This document shows, piece after piece, positions 1 to 9,122 of a DNA stretch of 64,000 nucleotides; positions within the stretch are counted from its first letter, which is position 1, and the number at the start of each line of letters is the position of its first letter. The stretch comes from Sinomonas cellulolyticus (GTDB lineage: Bacteria; Actinomycetota; Actinomycetes; Actinomycetales; Micrococcaceae). Location of the stretch: NCBI RefSeq assembly GCF_014656475.1, contig NZ_BNCM01000006.1, positions 205,316-269,315 on the forward strand, read 5' to 3'. The translations under genes were made by a program, and so were the position numbers. The notes beneath the pieces were generated by a model that did no database searches, was not told where the DNA came from, and was given only the letters and a program-made list of their open reading frames with translations.

Positions 1-513
1 AGCGACGACTACCGCCAGTCCGTGCGCCTCCGCGATGCCATCCGCCGCGCGGAGCAGGCCCTTCGGCGCCTGCCCTACGTGCGGGAGGAGTCCGGCTTCG
101 CGCCTGCCCCTGAGCTGTTCGGTGCGGAGTTCGAGTCGCTGTCCATGGTCAAGCTGTTCGACCCGGACGAGCTCGCGCCGCCGCCCAGGCTCGCGGAACC
201 GATCAGCTTCGGCACCGAGGACCGGGTCCGGTCGGCGCGGACGGCGAAGGCCAGGCCCGCGACGCTGCGGGAGGCCGTGGCTGTGGCACTGGAGGCGGGC
301 GGGGGCCGGGCCCAGCTGGGCGAGATCTGGTCGGAGCTGCCGCCGGAAGAGCAGCACATCAACTCGGTCCGCGCGCTGCTCGGCCACCTCCTGCAGGAGG
401 GGGTGCGGCTCGACCGCGAGGCCTGGGCGCCGCTGGACTTCGCGCAGATCGACGGGACGCGCCGCACCGCCTACGTGCCCAACGCGACCGTCACCCGCAG
501 GGAGGAGAAGTAG
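1..513 (+). CDS. jetA: Wadjet JetA / MksF-like kleisin-type subunit (DUF3375), 3' part
   Basis: Only the last 170 residues are present; the frame is open from base 1, so the start lies upstream. JetA (MksF/EptA) is the kleisin-like subunit of Wadjet, an SMC complex that extrudes and cleaves plasmid DNA. The visible part is mostly charged and helical and its end fits the winged-helix tail of DUF3375 proteins, but on its own it is too short for a firm call. The assignment leans on order: its TAG stop overlaps by one base the GTG of a DUF4194 gene, which overlaps an SMC-like ATPase gene. The internal GTG at 22 is probably not a real start. Confidence 0.75.
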   Translation, partial: SDDYRQSVRLRDAIRRAEQALRRLPYVREESGFAPAPELFGAEFESLSMVKLFDPDELAPPPRLAEPISFGTEDRVRSARTAKARPATLREAVAVALEAGGGRAQLGEIWSELPPEEQHINSVRALLGHLLQEGVRLDREAWAPLDFAQIDGTRRTAYVPNATVTRREEK

Positions 514-1316
514 TGGAGATCACCGCCGAGGACGCATCCCCCGACATCGAGGACGCATCCCCCGACGTCGAGGACGCGGCGGAAGGCCCGTTCCCGCCGG
601 GGATGGCCCTGTTCGACGGCGACACCGGCGTTCTTCCCCTCCGTGTCCGCCACGTCCTGGTACGCCTGCTGAAGGGCCCGTACCTCGACGGGGGACGCGA
701 CGAGAAGGCGTGGACCACGTTGCTGGACCACCAGGAGGTCCTGCGGTCGCGGCTCTCCGAGCTCTTCCTCGACCTCCAGGTGGACCACGGCCGCAAGATC
801 GCCGTGCTGCGCCCAGTCGATCCGGAGCTTCTCGGCACGGCGTCACGGGCCACGATCCTGCGCCAGCAGCGCACGCTGAGCCGGGTCGAGACGATCCTCC
901 TTCTCCGTCTCCGCCTCCTGCTCGACCGGCACGCCACGGCCCAGACGGAGCCGACCGTCACGCTCGAGGAGCTTGCCGACGTCGTGGCCCACTACCAGCC
1001 CGCGGAGGAGCAGGACGCCCTCCGCGACGCGGACACCCTGGGCCGCGCCGTCGCCAAGCTCCAGGCACGCCGGCTCCTGATCCCGACGGCTCTCGACGAC
1101 GTGTACCTCATTTCCAACGCCCTCCCGCTCGCGCTGCCCTTCGAGAACATCGGCGACGTGACCCGTCACCTCGAGGCGGTGGCCGCCGCCGGCCCCGCGC
1201 ACGACGGCGGTCTGCCGCAGGACAGCCTCCCACTCGCCGAGGACGAGGCAGACGCCGAGGCCGCCGGCACCGGCCCGGGAGCAGCCGCGCAGACCGACCA
1301 GGAGGGCCTGCTGTGA
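513..1316 (+). CDS. jetB: Wadjet JetB / MksE-like subunit (DUF4194)
   Basis: This 267-residue protein fits the DUF4194 family (JetB/MksE/EptB), the KITE-type dimer that bridges the kleisin and SMC subunits of Wadjet. A winged-helix-like core spans roughly residues 45-225, with a conserved-looking run around [20 protein letters not shown]. The GTG start overlaps the jetA stop by one base (TAGTG), and its TGA overlaps the GTG of jetC by four bases (GTGA), so translation of the three genes is probably coupled. The N-terminus is acidic and contains a 7-residue tandem repeat ([14 protein letters not shown]). The C-terminus is Ala/Gly/Asp-rich and likely disordered. Confidence 0.85.
   Translation: MEITAEDASPDIEDASPDVEDAAEGPFPPGMALFDGDTGVLPLRVRHVLVRLLKGPYLDGGRDEKAWTTLLDHQEVLRSRLSELFLDLQVDHGRKIAVLRPVDPELLGTASRATILRQQRTLSRVETILLLRLRLLLDRHATAQTEPTVTLEELADVVAHYQPAEEQDALRDADTLGRAVAKLQARRLLIPTALDDVYLISNALPLALPFENIGDVTRHLEAVAAAGPAHDGGLPQDSLPLAEDEADAEAAGTGPGAAAQTDQEGLL
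531..572 (+). repeat. 21-bp tandem duplication in jetB
   Basis: Two head-to-tail copies of a 21-bp unit (531-551 and 552-572) differ at one base and encode two 7-residue acidic repeats. The duplication keeps the frame and lies in the probably disordered N-terminus of JetB. Confidence 0.8.
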
Positions 1317-4300
1317 GCGTTGCGACGATGCTTCCCCTGGGCACTGCCACGAACCCGGGCCAGTACCGGCTCAGCCTCGTCCAGGTGGTCAACTGGGGCA
1401 CGTTCCACGGGTCGCACACCATGCATGTGGACCGGGCCGGAACGATGCTCACGGGCAACTCGGGGGTGGGCAAGTCGACGCTGTTCGACGCGATCGCCCG
1501 CGTGTTCGACGCCCGCCCGCGCTCGAACGAGGCTGCTGCCGCCCGCACCGGGCACAGCGAGGACCGCCGCACCACCTACACCTACATGCGCGGCAAGGTA
1601 GGCGACGTGGCCACCGGGGAGGGTCAGGCCAGTGCCTTCCAGCGGCCGGGCGCCACGTGGAGCGCGGTGGCGCTCACCTTCGACAACGCCGCCGGGACGG
1701 CGCACACGCTCACCGCCCTCTTCGACCTGCCCAAGAACGGCACCGAGTCCAGTCTGGGCCGCTTCTACCTCATCGACTCGGTGCCGCTGGACGTCGCCGC
1801 GGTCGAGGGCCTGGCCGCGCAGGGGGAGAGCCGGCGCTTCACGAAGTCGGCGCTCGAGGCGCTGTTCCCGGCCGCCCAGGTGTTCGACGTCCACAAGAAC
1901 TTCGCCGAGCGCTTCCGCCGCCTGCTCGGCATCAGCTCGGACCAGGCGCTCCCGCTCCTGCGCGTCATCCAGGCCGGGAAGGGTCTGGGCGGCAGCGTCA
2001 ACAGCTTCTTCCGCGACCAGGTGCTCGACCCGCCGGCCACGCTCGCCGCTGCCGACGACGTGGTCGAGGAGTTCTCGAACCTCATGGCCATCCGCGGCCG
2101 GCTCGAGGACGTGCGCCTCCAGCGGGACCAGCTCGCGCCGGTTCCGGCCCTGAACCAGGAGTACGAGGCCGCCCAGGCCGAGGCGGCGCGGCTGCGCGAG
2201 CTCGCGGACGAGCCGTTCGACGCCGTGCGCCAGGCCCACAGCGTCTCGGTCCAGGAGAGGCTCATCGCCGGCCTCCGCACCCGCGCGCAGGCCAAGGCCA
2301 AGGAGCTCTCCGCCGAGCGGCACCGCCGCGATGCCCTCGCCGGCGAGCTGCGCTCCCTCGAGGCGGAGTACAACACCTCGGGCGGCAACCAGATCTCGAC
2401 CCTCGAGCAGGCCCGGGACAACGCGGCCGTGGCGCTTCGCCTCCGCCGGGAGGCCGCGGCGGCGGTGCAGGCCGGGATGCACGACGCCGGTCTCGGCCTT
2501 CCGCTCTCGGCCGACGGCTGGGCGGCTGCTCGCCAGCAGGCCGCCGAGGTGCTGGCCGGCCTGGAGGGGGACGCCGAGACGCTCCGGGAGGCCCGGTTCG
2601 GGGCCTTCGAGGCGCAGGCGACCGCCAAACGCGAGCTGGCCGAGGCCCGGGCAGAGCTCGCCTCTCTCGGAGCGAGCAAGAGCCTCCTCCCGCAGCACGC
2701 CCTGGCCAACCGAGCGGCACTTGCCGAGGCCCTGGAGGTCGGTGAGGACGAGCTGCCGTATGCCGGCGAGCTGATCGACCTCGCGGAGGGGCACGAGGCC
2801 TGGCGCCCAGCGGCCGAGCGCGGCCTGCGCTCGCTCGCCACGACGCTCCTCGTCCCCGGCCGCCACTTCGCGGCGGTGACCCGGTGGCTCGACGAGCATC
2901 CCGTGCGCGGGGCGCTGCGCGCCGTCGACCTCTCCGCCCGCGTGCCAGGCGCGGAGCTCGCCCTCGAGTCGGTGGGGGAGCGGGACCTGCTTGCCAAGCT
3001 GGACATCCTCGACTCGGGCCCCTACGCGGAGGCCGGCGCCTACGTGAGGGCCAGGATCGCCGTGGACTTCGCGTACACGTGCGTCGAGGACCCGGACGAG
3101 CTCGCGGGCCTCGAGCGGGGCCTGAGCCTCGGCGGCGTGGTGAAGCGTGGCCGGGGCACGGTCGAGAAGGACGACCGCTTCGCCGCCCGCGCCGACTACG
3201 TGCTCGGCTTCGACAACGCCTCCAAGGTCGAGCTGCTCGCGGCCCGCGTGCTCGAGCTGGAGGCGGCCCTGGCCCGCGCCGCCGAGGCGGCACAGGCCAG
3301 CGAGGACTCGCACCAGGGCCACGCCCGCCGGGTCGAGGCCCTCCGCCGCGTCGCCGCTGACGAGCGCCCGTGGGACGAGGTCTCCACAGAGTCCGCGGCA
3401 CAGGAGCTCACCCGCATCGAGAAGCGCCTCGAGGACGCCCTCGCAGCGCAAACCGACCTCGAGCCGCTGCGGGCCAAGGTCGAGGCCGTCCGGGCCGACC
3501 ATCAGGCGTCGACCGAGGCCGCGGCCGTGCTGCAGAGCGAGTACCGGCAGCTCGACTCCCAGCTCGCCAGTGCCGACCGGCTCCTCGAGGCGGCACGGGA
3601 ACGCCTGGCCGATGCGCCGCCGTCGGCCGCCGCGACCGGCACCCTGAGCCCCCTGTTCGCCGAGTTCGGCGAGGCCGAGGACCAGCACGACCTCGAGCGC
3701 ATCGCCGCCGAGGTCCACGCGCGACTCGCCGCCGGCGTGCACGCGGCCGAGAGCCGAGGGCAGGCCGCTGCCGAGCGGCTCACCCGCATCTTCGAGCAGT
3801 TCCAGCGCGACTGGGGGCCCGCCGTCTCGGCCGACCATGGCACCTCCATCGGCGCCGCGGCGGCCTTCGAGGCCCGCTACCGCCAGATCGTCTCCGAGGG
3901 CCTGCCCGCGCAGGAGGCGCAGTTCCGGGAGTTCTTCGCCCAGCGCACGCACGAGTCGTTCTCGACCCTCCTGCACCTGCTCGACGAGGAGCGCCGCGGC
4001 ATCGCCGCCCGCATCCTGCCGCTGAACTCGATCCTCGCCGGCGTGGACTTCCACGACGGCTCGTACCTCGAGCTGGACATCAGGCAGACCGTCCCGGCCT
4101 CCGCGAAGCAGTTCAAGGAGGCGATCGTCTCCGCGCTCAAGGCGCGCCACACGCCGTCGTCCGTGAAGGCCGCGGGCTCCGCAGACCCCGCCGGCACGTC
4201 GACGCACGACGACGACGCGCTCACCATCCGCTACAAGACCCTCGAGGCGCTCGTGAAGCGGCTCGCGTCGCAGACGCCCGAGGACCGGCGGTGGCGCTCC

Positions 4301-4795
4301 GAGGTGCTGGACACGCGCACGCACGTGTTCATCTCCTGCAAGGAGCACCGGGTCTCCCGCGATCCCGGCACCGGCGAGGCCCGCGACGAGGTGTTCGTGC
4401 ACGCCGACACCGGGTCGATGTCCGGCGGCGAGCGGCAGCGGTTCACGGCGTTCATCATGGCCGCTGCCCTCAGCTACCAGCTGGGCATCGCCGAGCAGGG
4501 CTTCACGAGCTACGGGACCGTGATGATGGACGAGGCGTTTGTGCTCGCCTCGGAGGAGTTCGCGGGCCAGGGGATCGCGGCGCTGCACGAGTTCGGGTTC
4601 CAGCTGCTGCTCGCCGCGCCGGAGAACGTCATCGACCTCTCCCGGCACCTCGGGTCCGTCACGGAGATCCTGCGGGACAAGCGGACCAACCGGTCGGGGT
4701 TGATCGAGGCTCCGGCTGGCGGCACGGGCGAGGGCCTGAGCACCGCGGGTGCGCCGCGGTCCCAGGCCAACCCCGTGGACATCGTGCTGCGCTGA
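1313..4795 (+). CDS. jetC: Wadjet JetC / MksB-like SMC ATPase
   Basis: This 1160-residue SMC/MukB-type ATPase is the motor of the Wadjet complex, which closes on and loop-extrudes circular DNA. Walker A is GNSGVGKST at residues 48-56, after the family-typical [10 protein letters not shown] run near 24-33. The ABC signature MSGGERQRF lies near 1036 and Walker B (TVMMDEAF) near 1069. Between them are long Glu/Arg/Ala-rich coiled coils interrupted near 480-560 by a hinge-like globular part. GTG 1313 is chosen because it makes a GTGA overlap with the jetB stop; ATG 1328 is the alternative. A jetD nuclease gene (MksG) would be expected next but is absent: an LCP gene follows. Confidence 0.9.
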   Translation: MSVATMLPLGTATNPGQYRLSLVQVVNWGTFHGSHTMHVDRAGTMLTGNSGVGKSTLFDAIARVFDARPRSNEAAAARTGHSEDRRTTYTYMRGKVGDVATGEGQASAFQRPGATWSAVALTFDNAAGTAHTLTALFDLPKNGTESSLGRFYLIDSVPLDVAAVEGLAAQGESRRFTKSALEALFPAAQVFDVHKNFAERFRRLLGISSDQALPLLRVIQAGKGLGGSVNSFFRDQVLDPPATLAAADDVVEEFSNLMAIRGRLEDVRLQRDQLAPVPALNQEYEAAQAEAARLRELADEPFDAVRQAHSVSVQERLIAGLRTRAQAKAKELSAERHRRDALAGELRSLEAEYNTSGGNQISTLEQARDNAAVALRLRREAAAAVQAGMHDAGLGLPLSADGWAAARQQAAEVLAGLEGDAETLREARFGAFEAQATAKRELAEARAELASLGASKSLLPQHALANRAALAEALEVGEDELPYAGELIDLAEGHEAWRPAAERGLRSLATTLLVPGRHFAAVTRWLDEHPVRGALRAVDLSARVPGAELALESVGERDLLAKLDILDSGPYAEAGAYVRARIAVDFAYTCVEDPDELAGLERGLSLGGVVKRGRGTVEKDDRFAARADYVLGFDNASKVELLAARVLELEAALARAAEAAQASEDSHQGHARRVEALRRVAADERPWDEVSTESAAQELTRIEKRLEDALAAQTDLEPLRAKVEAVRADHQASTEAAAVLQSEYRQLDSQLASADRLLEAARERLADAPPSAAATGTLSPLFAEFGEAEDQHDLERIAAEVHARLAAGVHAAESRGQAAAERLTRIFEQFQRDWGPAVSADHGTSIGAAAAFEARYRQIVSEGLPAQEAQFREFFAQRTHESFSTLLHLLDEERRGIAARILPLNSILAGVDFHDGSYLELDIRQTVPASAKQFKEAIVSALKARHTPSSVKAAGSADPAGTSTHDDDALTIRYKTLEALVKRLASQTPEDRRWRSEVLDTRTHVFISCKEHRVSRDPGTGEARDEVFVHADTGSMSGGERQRFTAFIMAAALSYQLGIAEQGFTSYGTVMMDEAFVLASEEFAGQGIAALHEFGFQLLLAAPENVIDLSRHLGSVTEILRDKRTNRSGLIEAPAGGTGEGLSTAGAPRSQANPVDIVLR

Positions 4796-4825
4796 GGCCG
4801 GCTCGCCCGGGTTCGCCGGGGTTGG

Positions 4826-4879
4826 CCCGGGTTTGTCGGGCTCCCCGGGTTTGTCCGGCTCCCCGGGTTTGTCCGGCTA
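4826..4879 (+). repeat. 18-bp tandem repeat, three copies
   Basis: Three adjacent 18-bp copies (4826-4843, 4844-4861, 4862-4879) based on CCCGGGTTTGTCCGGCTC lie directly after the jetC stop, with a more degenerate relative just before them. Each unit contains a CCGGG...CCGG inverted element, so the transcript could fold, and the array may act as a terminator or spacer. No coding function is seen. Confidence 0.8.
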
Positions 4880-4934
4880 GGACCCAGAATCCCGGCAGGT
4901 GCGGCGGATACCGTGGCGCGCTGGAGGTATCCGC

Positions 4935-6275
4935 ATGACCAAGAGGGACGATCCGCCCTACCGCAATCTCTACCAGCAGTCCCTCAAGTACGACCGGCGC
5001 TGGGTCTACCGCCGACGCCGCGTGGCGGTGCTCGTCGGCGTCCTCGCCGTCGCGATGGTCCTCGGCGCGGGCATCTGGATCGCGGCGACGTACTTCGGCT
5101 TCGAGAACGGCATCCGGCGCTCGCAGGCCCTCAGCGGTGGGGCCGGCCTGGACCAGGACGTCAACGTGCTGCTCATGGGCCTGGACTCCCGGCTGGACGA
5201 GAACGGCAAGCCCCTGAGCCAGGAGGAATACGACGCCCTGCACTCGGGGTCAGCAGAGGACGGCGGGTACAACAGCAATGTCCTGATGGTCCTGCACGTG
5301 CCGAAGGACGGCAGCCAGGCCACGATCATCTCGATCCCGCGCGACGACTACGTGGACCTCGCAGGAGCCCCGGACGGGGTGAAGCAGGGCAAGGTCAAGC
5401 AGGCCTACGGCTACGCGATGGACCAGTCGATGCGGGACCTCTCGGCCAATCCCGGCGGCAAGAGCCAGGACGAGATCTACCAGCAGGCCCGGGACGCGGG
5501 CCGCGCGGCGGAGATCAAGACGGTCGAGAACTTCCTCAACATCAAGATCGACCATTTCGTCGAGGTCACCATGGCCGCGTTCCTCTCGGTCGCCAAGGCC
5601 GTCGCCCCCATCACGGTGTGCCTCCAGGAAGCCACGAAGGACAGCTACTCGGGCGCCGACTTCAAGGCGGGGGTGCAGCAGATCGACGCGCAGCAGGCCG
5701 TCGCGTTCGTGCGCCAGCGCCGCGACACATCCGGGTCCGGCGTGGACCTGACTGACCTCGACCGGGCACGGCGCCAGCAGGCGTTCATCTCGTCGCTGGC
5801 CACCCAGCTCAAACAGCGCGGCACGATCACGGACGTCGGGAAGATCACCGGCATCCTCGACGCCCTCAAGGGCAAGATGGCCGTGGACCAAGGGCTGAAC
5901 CTCATCGACTTCGGGTTCAAGGCCAAGCAGCTCAGCGAGAACAAGACGAAGTTCGTGACCCTGCCCATCGTCAAGTTCGGCTGGTCCGATACCGGCGAGT
6001 CGGTGAACATCGTGGACAAATCCGCGATCCAGGCGCAGGTCGCGGACCTGCTGAACCCCAAGCCGGTGCCCCCGTCCACCGCAGCGCCCGCGCCGCAGTC
6101 CTCCGACGCCGCGCCCCCGCCGTCGGACCAGGCGCAGCCGGCACCGCAGCAGGCAGGGCCTGCCTCGGCCGGACCGGCGGCGCCGCTGTCCGCCTCACCG
6201 GCACCGTCGGCGACCTTCAACGCTGGCGACTGGTCCGACGCCCTCCTCGGCGGCGGCATCCCCTGCGTGAAGTGA
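4935..6275 (+). CDS. LytR-CpsA-Psr (LCP) family cell-wall polymer ligase
   Basis: LCP enzymes transfer lipid-linked glycopolymers (teichoic acid, or arabinogalactan-like polymers in actinobacteria) onto peptidoglycan outside the cell. The 446-residue protein has a short Arg-rich cytoplasmic N-terminus, one membrane segment at about residues 29-55, and the LCP domain starting near 77 with VNVLLMGLDSR. The conserved arginine motif SIPRDDYV lies at about 133-140. The last 75 residues are Pro/Ala-rich and probably wall-spanning. ATG 4935 is preferred over an upstream in-frame start because GGAGGT at 4923-4928 is a good ribosome binding site. It stands alone between jetC and an SGNH hydrolase; the polymer it handles is unknown. 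Confidence 0.9.
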   Translation: MTKRDDPPYRNLYQQSLKYDRRWVYRRRRVAVLVGVLAVAMVLGAGIWIAATYFGFENGIRRSQALSGGAGLDQDVNVLLMGLDSRLDENGKPLSQEEYDALHSGSAEDGGYNSNVLMVLHVPKDGSQATIISIPRDDYVDLAGAPDGVKQGKVKQAYGYAMDQSMRDLSANPGGKSQDEIYQQARDAGRAAEIKTVENFLNIKIDHFVEVTMAAFLSVAKAVAPITVCLQEATKDSYSGADFKAGVQQIDAQQAVAFVRQRRDTSGSGVDLTDLDRARRQQAFISSLATQLKQRGTITDVGKITGILDALKGKMAVDQGLNLIDFGFKAKQLSENKTKFVTLPIVKFGWSDTGESVNIVDKSAIQAQVADLLNPKPVPPSTAAPAPQSSDAAPPPSDQAQPAPQQAGPASAGPAAPLSASPAPSATFNAGDWSDALLGGGIPCVK

Positions 6276-6337
6276 CCGCCAGCGTCCGCGTTGCCTTCCG
6301 TTCACCCGGGCGTCGGCTGATCGTGTCCTCCCGTCCC

Positions 6338-6349
6338 TAGGCTTCCGGC
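6338..6349 (+). promoter_or_regulatory. -10 element of a leaderless SGNH hydrolase gene
   Basis: TAGGCT at 6338-6343 lies exactly 12 bases before the GTG at 6350, and no Shine-Dalgarno sequence precedes that GTG. Transcription would then begin at or next to the start codon. No convincing -35 is visible. Confidence 0.4.
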
Positions 6350-7216
6350 GTGGCCGCTAGCGTTCGATCGCCGCGGAGGCGGTTCGTCGCCCTGGGCGAC
6401 TCGTTCACCGAGGGCGTCGGAGACCGGAACCCGACGCTCCCCAACGGCGTGCGCGGATGGGCGGACCGGGTGGCTGAGAAGCTCGCCAAGGTGGAGAAGG
6501 GCTGGGAGTACGCGAACCTCGCCGTGCGGTCCAAGCGCCTGCGCCAGATCGTCGCGGACCAGCTCGAGCCGGCGCTCGCCATGGAGCCAACCCTCGTGAC
6601 CCTCTACGCCGGGGGCAACGACATCCTCGACCTCGGCACCGACATGGACCAGCTCCTCGACGAGTACGAGCGGCTCGTCCGCGCGCTCGCCGGGACCGGC
6701 GCCACCCTCGTGCTGTTCACCGGCTACGACGTCAAGGTCAATCCCCTCCTGGAACCCCTCAAGCACCGCAACTGGCAGTACAACGAACGCGTGCGCCTCC
6801 TGGCCCGCGAGCTCGACGCCGTCCTCGTGGACTACTGGTGCTTCGACGAGTACGCCGACCGCCGCATGTGGGACTCCGACCGCCTCCACATGTCCAAGTC
6901 CGGCCACAAGTTCCTCGCCCGCCGGGTCCTCGACCAGCTCGGCTACTCGCACGCCCTCAAGTCCCAGAGCCTCGCACCGCGGGAACGCGAGCCGTCGGTA
7001 CGGCGTCAACCCCGCGAGTGGATCGCGGCCCAGCGGACCTGGCTCGGCGACTGGGTCGTGCCGCTGATCGGCCGCAAGATCCGCGGGGTGACGCTCGGCG
7101 ACCGCCTCCTCCCACGGTGGCCCAAACTCGTGAAGGTCCCGCGCAAGGGCGGCCTGCGCCGGTACGTCGAGGACCACCCGGAGGCCCTTACCAACACCCC
7201 CGACTGGGCGAGGTAA
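6350..7216 (+). CDS. SGNH/GDSL-type esterase or lipase
   Basis: This 288-residue SGNH hydrolase has block I (ALGDSFTEG, nucleophile Ser near residue 18), the Asn block (LYAGGNDIL) and a C-terminal DSDRLHMSKSGH region supplying the catalytic Asp and His. No signal peptide is visible, so it is probably cytoplasmic. A close paralogue sits at 21690-22457 and shares the GDSFTEGVGD...NGVRGWADRVAE stretch. This copy has about 35 extra C-terminal residues rich in Arg and Lys. The GTG start appears leaderless. The substrate is not predictable; proteins of this family are esterases, acyl-thioesterases or deacetylases. Confidence 0.85.
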   Translation: MAASVRSPRRRFVALGDSFTEGVGDRNPTLPNGVRGWADRVAEKLAKVEKGWEYANLAVRSKRLRQIVADQLEPALAMEPTLVTLYAGGNDILDLGTDMDQLLDEYERLVRALAGTGATLVLFTGYDVKVNPLLEPLKHRNWQYNERVRLLARELDAVLVDYWCFDEYADRRMWDSDRLHMSKSGHKFLARRVLDQLGYSHALKSQSLAPREREPSVRRQPREWIAAQRTWLGDWVVPLIGRKIRGVTLGDRLLPRWPKLVKVPRKGGLRRYVEDHPEALTNTPDWAR

Positions 7217-7255
7217 CGCGGGAGCCGCCACGCGGCGTCGTGCGTCACCACCCCG

Positions 7256-7261
7256 TAGGCT
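7256..7261 (+). promoter_or_regulatory. -10 element before a short leader ORF
   Basis: TAGGCT at 7256-7261 stands 12 bases before a GTG at 7268, the same geometry as at other leaderless genes here. Transcription beginning near 7268 would cover the leader ORF and the drug exporter. Confidence 0.35.
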
Positions 7262-7267
7262 TGGCGG

Positions 7268-7315
7268 GTGCCTGACGTCTCAACCACCGCTCTGCCATGC
7301 CGCCTCACGCACTGA
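7268..7315 (+). CDS. putative 15-residue leader peptide overlapping the exporter start
   Basis: A GTG-initiated ORF (VPDVSTTALPCRLTH) begins at the predicted transcription start and ends at TGA 7313-7315, overlapping in another frame the ATG (7297) of the Bcr/CflA exporter. The exporter ATG has no recognisable ribosome binding site, so it could depend on ribosomes translating this leader, either by coupling or by antibiotic-induced stalling. The ORF is very short and the call is speculative; a chance GTG is the alternative. Confidence 0.25.
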   Translation: MPDVSTTALPCRLTH

Positions 7316-8496
7316 ACAGCCGCGGGGCGGTCAGGGGACCGTGGCTCCTGGTGCTCGCCTTCCTGTCGATGACTGCGCCGCTCTCCACCGATCTGTACCT
7401 GCCGAGCTTCCCGCGCGTGCAGCAGGAGTTCGCGGCCACCGCGTCCGGCGTCCAGCTCACCCTCACCGCCTTCCTCCTGGGCATGGCGGCAGGGCAGCTC
7501 GCGTTCGGCTCGATCTCGGACAAGTTCGGACGCCTCAAGCCGCTCCTGGCGGGCAACGTGGGGGCGATCCTCGCCTCCGTGGTGGCGGCCCTCGCGCCGA
7601 ACCTCGAGGTGCTCATCGGTGCCCGGCTCGTCCAGGGGATCTGCGGGGCGGCGGGGATTGTGATCGCACGGGCCATCATCGTGGACCTCACCCACGGCTC
7701 CGAGACGCCGCGCACGCTCAGCCTCCTCATGACCGTCAACGGCGTGGCGCCCGCGATCGCCCCCTCGATCGGCGCCCTGCTCGAGGACCCCATCGGCTGG
7801 CGCGGCATCATGTGGACTCTCTCGGGGCTGTTCACGCTCATGATGCTCAGCGTCTCCACCGTGCTGCGGGAGACCCTGCCGCCCCAGAAGCGCGGCGAGC
7901 ACGGGATCGCCGGGGGGTTCGCGCAGTTGTTCAAGCAGCCCCGCTACCTGGGGTACGCGGCGCTCTTCGCCACGTCCTTCGCCGCGATGATGGCCTATAT
8001 CCCTGCGTCCCCGTTCGTGTACCAGGTGGTGATGGGCCTGCCGCCCGTCGCCTACGGCGTGCTCTTCGGACTCAACGCCGCCGGGCTCATCCTTGCCGGC
8101 TACGTCTCCTCGCATCTGGTCCGCAGGATTCCGGCCGAGCGGATCGTGGGGACGGCCGCCCCGATGCTGCTGGTGTTCTGCCTGCTCATCCTCGTCGTGG
8201 CGCTCCTGCCGGCCCCGCGCTGGATCCTCGCCCTTCCGATCTGGTGCGCGGTCACGAGTGTGGGCTTCATCATGGGCAATTCGTCGGCCCTCGCGCTCGA
8301 CGCCGTGCGGCACGTGTCCGGGAGCGGTTCCGCGCTGCTCGGCGCAGTGCAGTTCGTGTTCGGCGCCATCGTCTCCCCGCTGACGGGGCTCGGGGGCGAG
8401 GATGCCGCCGTGCCGATGGGCGTGGTCATGACGGCGGCCGCCGCCATCGCCGCCACGCTGGCCCTCGTGCTGCGCCGCCGGGCTCGCCGAGCCTGA
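7297..8496 (+). CDS. Bcr/CflA-family MFS drug exporter
   Basis: This 399-residue major facilitator has about twelve hydrophobic segments. The N-terminal STDLYLPSFP motif after the first helix and the loop 2-3 motif GSISDKFGRLKP are typical of Bcr/CflA (bicyclomycin, sulfonamide, chloramphenicol) proton-driven exporters of the DHA1 group. It also carries the TM4-5 RLVQGICGAAG motif, another hallmark of drug:H+ antiporters. The ATG start has no clear ribosome binding site and overlaps a possible leader ORF. A repeat-rich hairpin block follows the stop. The actual drug is unknown. Confidence 0.9.
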   Translation: MPPHALNSRGAVRGPWLLVLAFLSMTAPLSTDLYLPSFPRVQQEFAATASGVQLTLTAFLLGMAAGQLAFGSISDKFGRLKPLLAGNVGAILASVVAALAPNLEVLIGARLVQGICGAAGIVIARAIIVDLTHGSETPRTLSLLMTVNGVAPAIAPSIGALLEDPIGWRGIMWTLSGLFTLMMLSVSTVLRETLPPQKRGEHGIAGGFAQLFKQPRYLGYAALFATSFAAMMAYIPASPFVYQVVMGLPPVAYGVLFGLNAAGLILAGYVSSHLVRRIPAERIVGTAAPMLLVFCLLILVVALLPAPRWILALPIWCAVTSVGFIMGNSSALALDAVRHVSGSGSALLGAVQFVFGAIVSPLTGLGGEDAAVPMGVVMTAAAAIAATLALVLRRRARRA

Positions 8497-8544
8497 GGGA
8501 GCGGGCCGGGCCCGGCGCGGCGCGGCCGGGGCTGGTGCGGATAC

Positions 8545-8650
8545 GACCGTCGGTCGTGGGCATGACCGTTGCTGCTGCGCGACGGTCATGCCGCTAAGGG
8601 ACGGTCGTGCCGCTAAGGGACGGTCGTGTCGTCGAGGGACGGTTGTGCTA
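8545..8650 (+). repeat. intergenic repeat block A
   Basis: The block begins with a 24-bp segment (8545-8568) that recurs exactly at 10280-10303, followed by at least four degenerate copies of a roughly 20-bp unit built on ACGGTCGTGCCGCTAAGGG. Block B near 10.3 kb has the same architecture. Both lie just downstream of a plus-strand gene and before the end of a convergent gene. I see no ORF or transposase, so it looks like a non-autonomous intergenic repeat family. Confidence 0.75.
8559..8592 (+). terminator. hairpin at the head of repeat block A
   Basis: Perfect 11-bp inverted repeat GGCATGACCGT (8559-8569) and ACGGTCATGCC (8582-8592) with a 12-base loop, 63 bases after the exporter stop. There is no T-run, but the position between convergent genes fits a bidirectional terminator. 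Confidence 0.55.
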
Positions 8651-8706
8651 GCGGAGAACGTTGCGGGCGGCGTGCCTTGCTTCCGGCGCGTTCCGCTGCT
8701 GGCGGT

Positions 8707-9096
8707 CTATGCCGCGACCATGAAGGCGATCAGCCCCACGAGCGGGAGGGACGCTTGGCCGATCGCGCTGCGCCACAGGCGGTGCTCGGTGACCCACAGC
8801 CAGGGGCCGAGCAGGAGGTGCGCGGCGAGCGCGGAGAGCACGATTCCGATCCCGGCTCCGTGGGCGAGCGTTCCCCCGGTGTTGACCAGCCATAGCCCCG
8901 TGCCGAGGGCAGCGGCCGTGAGGAGGTTGTAGGCTCCGACGTTCATGGCCCACATCCGCACGGCGCCTTCGGTTCCCGGGTCGACGTAGAAGATGGGGCG
9001 GAAGCGCTGGTCGCCGTGGAAGAAGATCTCGAGGATTCCTACGACGAGGACGGTGGCGGCATAGAGGGCCGCCGCGATCTGGGTGATGAGGTTCAT
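8707..9096 (-). CDS. small four-helix membrane protein (DUF1304-like)
   Basis: This 129-residue integral membrane protein has four predicted helices. The central NVGAYNLLTAAAL run and a helix-1 segment ending in EIFFHGD resemble the NQGLYNGFLAAGL signature of DUF1304 proteins, a family with no established function. It is followed at a short distance on the same strand by no other gene; upstream lies the maleylpyruvate-isomerase-like gene only 26 bases away, so the two probably share a transcript. GGAGGCTGCC just before the ATG supplies the ribosome binding site. Confidence 0.7.
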   Translation of the reverse strand: MNLITQIAAALYAATVLVVGILEIFFHGDQRFRPIFYVDPGTEGAVRMWAMNVGAYNLLTAAALGTGLWLVNTGGTLAHGAGIGIVLSALAAHLLLGPWLWVTEHRLWRSAIGQASLPLVGLIAFMVAA

Positions 9097-9122
9097 GGCA
9101 GCCTCCTTGGGCGGCCGGAGGA

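Noticed and set aside
35..1312. Long open frame continuous with jetC from base 35
   Set aside because: It is out of frame with jetA and jetB, has Arg/Pro-rich shadow composition, and jetC similarity begins only at 1313-1328.
1166..4648. 1160-residue open frame on the minus strand opposite jetC
   Set aside because: It is antisense to a clear SMC ATPase, with Leu/Gly/Glu/Val-rich repetitive composition typical of high-GC shadow frames and no motif.
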